From: Camarhynchus parvulus
Taxonomy: Eukaryota > Chordata > Aves > Passeriformes > Thraupidae
Length of the DNA: 64,000 bases
Direction of reading: 5' to 3'
NCBI RefSeq assembly: GCF_901933205.1
Contig: NC_044590.1
Location: 7,641,501-7,705,500 of the forward strand
In this document: piece after piece, positions 55,401-64,000 of the stretch
Layout: each line of letters starts with the position of its first letter
Position numbering within the stretch: position 1 is the first letter of the stretch
Program-made: the position numbers and the translations under genes
The notes under the pieces: model-generated
Told to the model about the DNA's origin: nothing
Databases searched by the model: none
Seen by the model: only the letters and a program-made list of their open reading frames with translations

Positions 55401-58400
55401 TTATCACGGTTGTCTGCTGGTTCCCTGGAGGTGCCAGGGAAGCCCTCGGAGCTGCCACCTCCCCAGTCTGACCATGACACCCATTCCAGCCCCACAGCAC
55501 CGTGACCAGCTGAGCTGGAGCTGTGAAGGTGTAAGCATGGAGCAAAACACAGCCTGTGCCCTCCCTCTCCAGTGCCACCTTCCCACCCTGAAAGCCTGGC
55601 ACAACTCCTGGCCAGGATCCCTGCATGCTTGGTCCTGGGGTCCCGTGGTGCTGGATGCCAGGGCACAGCACTGGCTGAGCCCACAGCACGGCAGGAGCCG
55701 GAGGGCTCCAGTGCCAGCACAGGAACCCAGCTGTGGTCTCACGGTTAATGAGATTTTCATGAACCGGTGAATCATTTGGTGGGAGGGGTGGGGACAGGCC
55801 CGGGTAATTAAAGGTTGCTGACCTGTGAAATCAGGCTGTGAGAAGTCAGGCAGTGTGCTGAGGGTAGATGGGGCTGGAGGGGGGAGGGAAGAGGAAGGTG
55901 CAAGGGGAGAGGGTGCCTGTGGTCAGGCTGTCCCTGCTCCCCACCTGTGGCAATGCCATTCACTGTCCTGGTACAGTTGGAGGCTGGGTGCTGAAGCAGC
56001 ACCTTATTTATGGCTCTGCTTCCCTGAGATAAACTCCACAAAGTGTGACAATCAAAATTAAAGATTTCTCCAGAAAGGCAGCCTAGGGGAAATCACTTCT
56101 GTGGCCAGTGGAGATTTCCCAACGGTGACTTTTAAATTAAAGGAGAAAAAAATTTCTTTAATTTGGCAGCATGCATGGGATGCAGCTCACTGGGCACGTT
56201 ATTATCCAGCTCAGCAAATGCTCCCAGAATTCACTCGTGCTCCAAATTACCAATCTATCTGTAAGGCTGCACATCCCCACCTGTGCCAGCATCAACCTGC
56301 ACTGGGGGGCTGCATCCCAGCAGGGACTGGGTGTGCCCTGGCACCCCAGAGCTAAGTCCTGGCAGCTGCCCCCTCCCCACACAACCCAGGTTTTCTGCCT
56401 GAGCAGGAGCAGCTGCCGCACGTCCCCAGCGCAGGAGCTGCCCAAGGCCATGGGGAATGGTGGCCCAGGGGGTGCAGGCAGCTGTGGCCCTGCCTGCCCG
56501 GGCACAGCTCTTCCCCTCCCTCTCCCCCGCCCCTTCAGGATGAAGCAATGAAATTATTTTTCTACTTGAGTAGTTTTCAATTTAGATTAAGAAAAATCTG
56601 CGCTCCGTTAGTGACGCCGCAGTAAATCACGCTCGGGCGGCGCGGCGCGGCCGCAGCCCCATCGCTTATCGCCTGCAAACCTTTTTTCACGTTGACAGGC
56701 CCTGAGTGTGACATTGAGCAGGGCAGCAGCAGCCTGGCAGGGACCCTGCAAAGGGTGGGGGATCCCCATCTGGCAGTCTATCTGGGGCAGCATCCATGGC
56801 AGGCAGGCACCCTGGGAAGGATCAGGCTCGCCACCATCCCATCCAATCCCTGCCAGTCCCGGCATGGCTTGACAGCACGCTGGGGGCACACTAAGTGCCT
56901 GCTGCCAGCATCACTCAGTACTCCTGCTCACGACGCCCTTGCTCTTGCCCATCACCCAACACAGCTGTGACAGTGCCATCGCTGCCTGCCCTGCAGCCAT
57001 ACCACAAGCAGGTCCCATCCTCATGCTCACCTTAGCACTGCTGCCATCACCGTGCCAGCACCATCAAAAGGAGCATTTGACAGAAAACAAACCTTTTTTT
57101 TCCCTCTGGTTCTTGCAGCTCGTTTATCGCTGGCACGGGGCAGGCGGAGCTGTCAGCGCCTGAACCTCACTCATCCGTTTAACCTTGGGGGAAGAAACAC
57201 ATTTGTGCCGGATAACGTGCATCAGATGGTGGCACCAGGAGCGCCTGTAGCTGCTGCGCCTGATGGATGGGCTACAGGGCCCTCGCCTGACCTGTGCTTG
57301 TATGTTATCTGCATTGCTGCGGGAGGCTTTTCATCATGCCGACAGCTCCGGCAGCACCAGCCTGGCAGGAGCAGCTCACCTCACCAGGAATGGCTGAGGG
57401 CACTGCAGCCACGGGCACACAGCCCCATGGCTGTACTGACATCGTGGCACTGTGGCAGCGAGCCACCATGCCAGAGGACATGTGTCAGGCTGTGCCCGTG
57501 CCAGATGCCTGGCTGTGGCAGGGCTGGAGGGACAGGGAGAGCAGAGCTGGTGCCTGCCATGCTGAGGGGACAAAGGACACCCTCACTGCTGGCACTGCCA
57601 ACCAGGCCAGCTGAAAGGAGAGGCCAAGCCGCTGCACTTGTTCTTTGGGTGACATTTTGCCAACAAGGGGTCCTGTGACAGTGACAGAGAGGGCATGGTG
57701 CTGGGCAGCCTGGAGCCCCGGTGACAGATGAGTGCTGCCAAGTGCCGACACAAAAGCCATTTGGTGTAGGGAAATGATAGATGCTAACACTAATTTTAAG
57801 CACAGGCAGCCGAATTCCTCCAGACAGTCTCAGCACTCAGGATTTAGGGCACAGCTGCTGGGTTCAGATAAGGTGTGAAATCAGCCCAGCGTGCAGGGTG
57901 TTACTTGGTAATGAATGGCCAGTGATGGATGGGGGTGGCTCAGTGCTACAACCTCTACATTTGGAGCCTTTCAAATCTCTTGCCATCAATCCTGGTTGCT
58001 GCCAGGCACCGGGAGGAGGAGCCGGGAACTGGAAATGGGCACACACCATGCCAGGTGAGCACCACAGTTTGGATTCCCCCTGCACCACTGGCAGGAAAAC
58101 CGGAGGGGTCTGGGAACAGATCCTGCCCAAGCTGGAGCAGTTACAGCTGGTTTCTCCAGTACCACCAGCAGCATGGCCACACACACCATCTCCCCTTTCT
58201 CTCACCATGGAGCATCACTGGCTGCTTCCATGTGCTGGCAGCAGCCTGGTAAGGAAGGGGATGGTGAGGGATCCTGGCCTCCATGGGGACATCCCCGCTC
58301 ACCCAGCACTGCCGTGATGAGCAGCCTCAGACCCACGTGGACAGCGCAGGGACAGCGCCAGCCCAAAATATTTATGGTGAAAGTGATGCTGGAAATGGCA

Positions 58401-60271
58401 AGTGCTGTGCTTGTCTGTAGCGTTTAATCTTTCCTCTGACCTTATAAAAAAATCTATTTGTGTTGAGATTTTAAATTCACTTCCTAAATCATCCACTACA
58501 GGCTTCACACCATATTAATTCCTCCTCAAGCAAATGAGTTTGGTATTTGTTCTTTTCCGGTACTGCCAAAGCCAGAGTGCTGGAAGGACGAATGCCATGC
58601 TCCCCTCAGACATAATGCCTGTGCCCCAGCCAGCACTCTGTGCCCCTTGCACCCCTGTGAGCAATGTCACCCTGTGTGCACACTCACCCCCACACACAGC
58701 ACCTTTGAGGGGATCCCGTCTCCTCCAGCTCACAGGAGAGCTCTGAGCAGGATGGTCACCTCTGTCACCTCCCAGGAGAAGGAAGAATCAGAGGTGGGGG
58801 TGAAGGCCAGGGTCTGCACAGAACAACAGCCCCCCAGGCACCTTCCTGCCTCGTGGGTCAGGGACTGCCTTGGGCCAGGGGACACGTGGCACTGCTGCAG
58901 CTGGGACAGATCTTCCAGAGGAGCACACCAACACACAGCCATCAGTCCAGAGCCACTGTCTGCCAGGATGAGACATGGGCAGTCCTGGTATTGAGCAAAT
59001 CACTGGGAATGCAAACCAGGTGCACCTGGGGAAATACATCAAAGAATTACTGCTGCTGAGGGTTACAGGGTGTTCCCTGCTCACACACTGCACCTGGGCC
59101 CCTCTTCTCCCAGGATCTAAGGGGAGGGGTTAATGATAAACCATGAGGTTTATCAGTCCCTGTGCAATGGGCATGAGCAGGGTGAGTGGACAACCTGCTC
59201 CTGATTTATTGTCCTGGAAACATTTTATATAGGCAGTGTATTTAAAGGAACTAATTGGAATTGTATTAATATTTATGGAGCATATGGAGAAGCTGATAAC
59301 TGCTATTGGAGGGTATTAGCTGTTATCTTACACTGGGCAGGACTGTGATGTTTGGAGGCAACTTTAATTGTGGTAAGAGCAGCCAAGGTCTCACCAGCAG
59401 CCAGTGACAGCAGCCCACCTGTCACTGCAGGGCCAAACTACGCTGGAATTAATAACTCTGCTCACATGGTTCCCCTGAGCAGCAGAGCATCCCTCCACAG
59501 GGATGGCAGCCCCTGCTCTCCCAACCCCTGGAGCAGCAGCCTGGTCTCCATGCTGGACACGATGCTCCCAGCCCTGTCTCTGCCAGTGCTCCCATCCATC
59601 CAGCCTGGAGCAGGGGGCCAGGAGGGGCCCCAGGGACAGGCAGCCCCAGCAGTCCCTGGCTCATCCATAACCAGCTCCCTGCCCGCGCCCGACCTCTCGC
59701 TATAGCAAAGTTCACATCAATTTTCCTTCCCCTCATTTGTCTGTAAACCATGAAGAAAAATCACCGCCGTCCGCCCGCATCAGGCACTGCTGTGATGTAT
59801 GGCTGTAATAAAATCCCCATTTTGGGAGGCTGCCTTCCCACACCGCCAGCTGGGCGCCACGCGCGGCCGTGCCACCAGCCGGGTGCCATGCGTGGCATAG
59901 AGCCATGAGCACCAGCCCAGCCTAGACCCTTGCATCCTGTCTTGGCCTCACTGCATTATGGATAGGGGCTATTAGAGCTGCTGTTGAGCAGCAGTCCCTG
60001 CAAGTGTTCAGGCAGCCAGTGCTGTTTAACCCCCAGATGGTGAGGGACAGCTCAAGGCAGGGCTGAGCAGGGCTGCAGTGGGCAGAACCCTGCCTGTACT
60101 GGGCACCTTGCTCACCCTGGGCCTGCCTGATGTCCCTCAGCTCCCCCAGCTCCAGGAACAGTGTGCTGGGGATGAGGTGCCAGCCCCCTGGCTCCCACAT
60201 ACAGGAACTTTCATGTCAGCACCCAGCAGCAGCCACAGTGCCAGCTCGGGGCCAAGCAGTCCGAGAGCACG
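52441..60271. other. Upstream intergenic DNA with candidate regulatory blocks
   Basis: I recognise no exon, RNA gene or transposon in this 7.8 kb. The sequence alternates between GC-rich, repeat-poor DNA and AT-rich blocks dense in TAAT, TTAATTA and GATA-like motifs (about 53890-54240, 55080-55345, 56540-56720, 59200-59340 and 59690-59830). Long open frames here come from high GC content. Confidence 0.55.
55248..55255 (+). promoter_or_regulatory. Octamer motif ATGCAAAT
   Basis: This is an exact POU-factor octamer in a block (55080-55345) that also has several TAATT homeodomain cores. Binding is not shown. Confidence 0.3.
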
Positions 60272-60690
60272 TAGGCAGGGACACCTTCCACTGGACCAGG
60301 TTGCTGCAACCCCTATCCAACTTGGCCTTGAACACTTCCTGGGATGAGATGGCCACAGCTTCTCTGGACAGCCTGTTCCAGTTCCTCACTGCCCTCACAG
60401 GGAAAAATTCCTTCCTAATCTCTAATCTAACCCTGTCCTCTGTCAGTGGGAAATCATTCCACCTTGTTCTGTCACTCCATGCCCTTGTCCAAAGTTCCTC
60501 TCCAGCTCCCTTGGGGCCTTTTTAGGCACTGGAAGGTGCCATAACTCCTAGGCTCCATAACGGAGCCTTCTCCAGGCTGAACATTCGCAGCTCTCCCAGC
60601 CTGGCTCCAGAGAAGAGGTGTCCCAGCCCTCGGAGCATCTCCGTGGCCTTCTCCGGACCCGCTCCATCAGCTCCACATTCTTCTCATGCT
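60272..60690 (-). mobile_element. CR1 LINE fragment
   Basis: Read on the minus strand, it gives the usual CR1 order: TTCAGCCTGGAGAAGGCTCC, then the segment with TTAGATTAGAGATTAGGAAG, GAACAGGCTGTCCAGAGAAG, GAAGTGTTCAAGGCCAAGTT and CCAGTGGAAGGTGTCCCTGC. The last ~60 bp and the short 3' tail repeats are missing, so the 3' end was lost after insertion. It is better preserved than the two intronic CR1 copies. Confidence 0.92.
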
Positions 60691-62559
60691 GGGTCACCCC
60701 CGGGGATGGGGACGGGGGGCGCTGCCGGAGCCCGGCAGAGCCCCGTCCGCTCCCGGTCGGCTCTGGCGGAGCAACAGCCTCCTCTGCCGGCCGCCGGGAG
60801 GGATCGGCGCCGGGACCAGGACGGAACCGGCCCCCGAGCCGCCACACGCGGCGGGACGGGACGGGACGGGGGGAGCCGCCGGAGGCACCGGCACCGGCTG
60901 GGAGGAGCTGCGGGTGGGGAGGGGGTGCAGGTGGGGAGGGGGCTGCTCAGCCCAGGGGGTCCATGCCCCACAGCCCGGTGGCGGAGGGCACGCCAGGCTC
61001 ACACTGCCACGTCCCACCATCGCTGATGCCACCCCACACCGTGACACCCATGGGGCACACAGCAGCCGGGCAGGAAGAGTGCAAGCCCCCCCAACCCCCC
61101 GGCACCAGCCAAAGGGCCAGGGCTGCTCGGGAGAGGCAGGTGACCCCCACATCACCACCACTGCACTGTGGCACATGCCACATTGGGGCAAAGGTGTCAC
61201 GCAAAGGGACCCCATGCATGGGATCAGGCTGTTCCCAAAGCCCCTTGTTCCTGCTCATGTTTCCTTTTGATTTAGACACAGAGTTCTGCCAGCAACAAAT
61301 GCATTTGGCTGCTCGGAACAGGGATGACGCACACAGGAATTTCCAAGGGGGAAAGTATGATCGTTGAGCTGTAAAAGCCTGGGTGAGGTCACAGAGGTCA
61401 CATTGGCTTCAGCACAGATGCCTGCATCCTGGCAGGCTGGCCTTGTCACAACTTCCCAGGCAGGGCATGTCCCTGGTGTCCCCCCACACACTGGGACCCC
61501 AGCTGGGGCCATTCTCCAGTTCCAGCCCAGGAAAAGTCTCTTCCACCAGCCCCTCAAAAAGCCTGGTTCTGTCCCTCTCCACCCACTGCAGCCCTGGCTG
61601 TCCCCTGTGCTTTGCTGCAGCCCTGCCAGACCCCTGCCCTGTCCCCCAAGTCAGGCTGCCTCTGCCCAACTTGCTGGCAGCACCTTCAGGTGCCCTTTGC
61701 CATTCAGCGAGGCACAGAGAGCTGTGCCTGCATGGCCACAGCTCAACAATGAGAGAAGCCACAGAACAGCCCCCTGGCAGGGCTGCAGTCCCTTGACCAT
61801 GCCCCTGTCTGCGTTGAATGGGATGCAGGAATCAGAGGTCCTGCTCGGCAGGGTCTCAGACACAGTAGTGGCAGCACAGCAGGGTCCCAAGAGCAGGGAG
61901 CACACCTCACCCTTGGCATGGTCACCCTTCACATGCTCAGTTGGGCTCCCTGTGACTCCCCACACCCTTGACCTTGGGCATCCCAGGGTCATCTCCACCA
62001 GTCTGGGAGCATGGGGAGGTGAGAGGCAGTGCTGACCCCGCCACAGCACCCATCTGCTGGGACATGTCTGCAGCCAGTGACAGGTCGGCACGGAGCCACC
62101 AGCCTGTCCCCACGCAGGAATGGTGCTCAGCAACGGGTGCACCCAGCCTTGTGTCTCATGGAGGCTTCCCACGCTCTGCTCCCCCTGAGGCCATGCTTGC
62201 CCGCGGGGACCCAGCCCGTTGTCCCCTGAGGCTCCACCAGCGGACGTGGCATGAAGCAGGCACCAGGCCAGGACTGGGACAGGCAGGTGCTGGGTCTATG
62301 GGATGGGCACAGCCCAGCAGACCCACAGCCCTGTGTCACCCCAGTAACACCCTGCCAGGACAGCAGCCCCCAGGGGAACATGTTCCTGAGCAGCCCCCTC
62401 TGGGTTCCTATCCCACAAATTCATCTAATCACTTGTCACAGCTGGGTAGTTTTGGGCTCCCCCTGGCTGTAGGGTGACCCCAGCCCATGGCCTCATTTCC
62501 CTTTCCCCATGAGAGTGCTGAGGGTCCTTTCCCCTGCTGCAGCCAGGTTGCCAGGGCTC
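60691..62559. other. GC-rich intergenic DNA with a small CpG/G-rich patch
   Basis: 60691-60960 is CpG-rich, with a (GGGAC)n stretch at 60852-60871 and closely spaced G-runs at 60912-60942. It could be a small CpG island of an unknown transcript, but I find no exon next to it. From 60961 to 62559 the sequence is GC-rich and unremarkable. The long open frames on both strands overlap each other and look compositional. Confidence 0.5.
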
Positions 62560-62735
62560 AACAGGGCCAGGTAAATCATTTCTCAGGCCGTCATTGCCTC
62601 GGGCACAACTGTGACACGCAGCAGCAGTGAGTGTTTTGGCACACGAAGGTTGTGTGCATGGCCCCTCCCCAGCTCCACACAGATATAAACCCCGTCAACC
62701 TGCACTCTTCATCCATACCTTTGGCATTCACCAAC
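62560..62735 (+). promoter_or_regulatory. TATA-type promoter and 5' UTR of a small secreted-protein gene
   Basis: TATAAA is at 62684-62689, preceded by a CCCCTCCCC-type Sp/KLF site (62662-62670). Transcription would start about 25-30 bp downstream, near 62712-62718, leaving a 5' UTR of about 20 nt before the ATG at 62736. A TATA promoter with a very short leader suits a tightly regulated, tissue-restricted secreted-protein gene. Confidence 0.7.
62684..62689 (+). promoter_or_regulatory. TATA box
   Basis: TATAAA lies 47 bp before the ATG of the signal-peptide exon, a spacing compatible with a short 5' UTR. Confidence 0.75.
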
Positions 62736-62820
62736 ATGAAGACCACCATGGTTCTGTTCCTGGGCATCCTGGCCCTGTGTGCCCAGCTGCATGCAGCCCC
62801 TACGGCTGGTCAGGAGAAAG
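62736..62820 (+). CDS. First coding exon of a small secreted protein (partial gene)
   Basis: The exon encodes 28 residues, MKTTMVLFLGILALCAQLHA then APTAGQEK, plus the first base of the next codon, and ends AAAG|GTGAGT (phase 1). This is a classic signal peptide: a lysine near the start, a leucine-rich core and small residues at a likely cleavage point around A20-A21. The ATG context (ACCAACATGA) is good. A signal-peptide exon ending in phase 1 behind a TATA box is the pattern of small secreted genes such as WAP four-disulfide (WFDC) inhibitors, and also of chemokines and similar peptides. The mature part is not in the exon, so the family cannot be fixed; WFDC-like is my weak preference. In human the gene next to CTNNBL1 on this side is NNAT/BLCAP, so this would be an avian difference or an uncertain placement. 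Confidence 0.7.
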
Positions 62821-64000
62821 GTGAGTGCTGGAGGGCTTGGGGTGGGTGCCTTGTTCTAGCTCCTGGAGCACTGCGGGGCTGATTGGGGCAGGGGTCCCAC
62901 ATGGGATGAGCAGGTAGGAGCCATCCCAGAGCACAGAGCCAGGCACATGCCAGGCTCCAGAGCATCCATGCACCACTGAAGCTGTGGCCGTGCCAGCAGG
63001 GCCACCGAGCTCTGCGCCGCAGGGACAGCGTGGGCAGGGGGGCTCGGCTGTGGCAGGATGTGCCAGTGTGGCAGGAGCCCTCAGCAGGTGCACAGCTGGA
63101 CCTGAGGGGCCATGCACCAGTCCATGCCCATGGTGTGGGGACCCTGTGCTGCTGACTGAGGGGCCCAGCGTCTCCAGAGATGAGCTATCCCTCTGTATCC
63201 CTGTACTTGCTATCCCTGCTCTGTGCCAGCAGCAGGAGGCTGGTTCACTGCTCGGGGGCACCTCAGTGTGCCCCTTTTAATCATTGACCACAGCAGTCAG
63301 GTGATGTGACTCCAGCACTTCCCTGCTGCCATGGAGGAGCCACGGTCACCCGCAAGGCTTGGGCGCAGCCACCGTGACCAGGCTCAATGCTGGTGGGCAC
63401 AGCTCCCGAGGAATGCAGCAGAAATGAGCCTTTGGGGCCTGGTTTGGGGCTGCTGATCCCATTTGCACAGCCAGGATCCTCCCTGGCCATGGGGACAGCT
63501 GGCAGACCCCTGTGCTCCCCACAGCCATCCTCAGCCTTTGCTGAAGAAGCACCTGGCAGAGCCAGGGCGGGGACACCAATATCCTGGATGCCATACACTG
63601 GGGACAGGAGCCAAAGCATTCCTGTCTCCCAGAAGGCGATGCCAACTGTGTGGGCTGGAGCTGCTGGCCCTGCTGCCAGCTTGCTCAGTCCCTCTCCAGG
63701 TGCTCCAGCTGGCTGGGGGCAGCTTCAGCTGGATTGTCCCCTCAGCAACCAGCTGGGCACCTTGGATCTAGGGCACAAGTGTGGGCAGAAAGACTGGTGC
63801 ACACACTGCTCCTATCAACTCTTAGTTTCCCCTGTGGTTTTCCCCTCTTCTCCTTCCATGAGCCTTCCATTTCTGGGCTCCCATCTGCTGTCATCCAGCT
63901 GCTCTTGTGCTGGCATCTTCCTTCAGAGCCTCCCAGTGCTGGCTGCTCACTGCCAGCACCAAGGTCACCCCACGCTGGGGTCACCCCATGCTCGGGCAGA
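62821..64000 (+). other. Presumed first intron of the secreted-protein gene
   Basis: It starts with a strong GTGAGT donor. I searched the remaining 1180 bp for an acceptor followed by a cysteine-rich exon in the right phase. The only candidate, near 63634 (CTCCCAG|AAGGCGATG), gives a cysteine/tryptophan-rich frame with no WAP spacing. I take the rest of the gene to lie beyond the window. Confidence 0.5.

Noticed and set aside
57052..57678. Plus-strand open frame of 208 codons
   Set aside because: It shows no recognisable domain, overlaps open frames on the other strand and fits GC-rich non-coding DNA.
60618..61367. Open frame of 249 codons on the plus strand
   Set aside because: It begins inside a CR1 fragment and runs through a GC-rich repeat patch. 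Competing frames of similar length exist on both strands, so it is compositional.
61364..62172. Open frames of 173-223 codons on both strands
   Set aside because: They have a low-complexity, proline/serine-rich make-up with no signal peptide, domain or splice pattern, and overlap each other on opposite strands.
52300..62560. BLCAP or NNAT coding exon
   Set aside because: I looked for the short, hydrophobic BLCAP reading frame and did not find it; it is probably further to the right if gene order is kept.
63634..63780. Possible second exon of the secreted-protein gene
   Set aside because: An AG after a pyrimidine stretch and a phase-compatible frame exist, but the cysteines lack WAP, chemokine or defensin spacing and no convincing donor follows.

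Overview
The window is vertebrate nuclear DNA, most likely from a bird. It holds one complete, compact protein-coding gene on the minus strand with GT-AG introns and one AT-AC intron, a CpG-island promoter, fragments of CR1-type LINEs (the usual avian retroposon) and no sign of operons. The species cannot be read from the sequence alone.

The main content is CTNNBL1 (beta-catenin-like protein 1), from the ATG at 51814 down to the stop at 4675. I rebuilt all 16 coding exons by hand from splice sites, reading phase and recognised protein sequence. They total 1692 nt and encode 563 residues, the length I know for the human protein. All phases join, with no frameshift or premature stop. Introns run from 272 bp to 8.2 kb, so the gene spans about 47 kb. 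The 3' UTR is short (about 160 nt) and ends with an ATTAAA signal followed by a T-rich stretch. Intron 4 is a minor-spliceosome (U12-type) AT-AC intron with an ATATCCTT donor, a TCCTTAAC branch site and an AC acceptor. CTNNBL1 binds splicing factors, so a splicing-associated gene here depends on the minor spliceosome.

Layout: 1-4514 is intergenic DNA beyond the CTNNBL1 3' end, with no gene recognised. 4515-51814 is CTNNBL1. About 51480-52440 is its CpG-island promoter, with four copies of a TGCCG(G/T)AA motif; an inverted repeat with a MEF2-like spacer lies at 52312-52363. 52441-62560 is gene-poor upstream DNA. It has several blocks that look like conserved regulatory sequence (AT-rich homeodomain-type motifs, an octamer site), a CR1 fragment at about 60272-60690 and a small GC-rich, G-quadruplex-prone patch at 60700-60960. 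At 62684-62820, on the plus strand, there is a TATA box and the first coding exon of a small secreted protein: a 28-codon signal-peptide exon ending in phase 1. The rest of that gene lies beyond the window or is not recognisable.

I found no novel multi-gene system. The observations most worth following are the U12 intron, the repeated promoter motif, the inverted repeat beside the promoter and the orphan secreted-protein exon. Conservation claims for non-coding blocks are inference from base composition and motif content; no alignment was possible.
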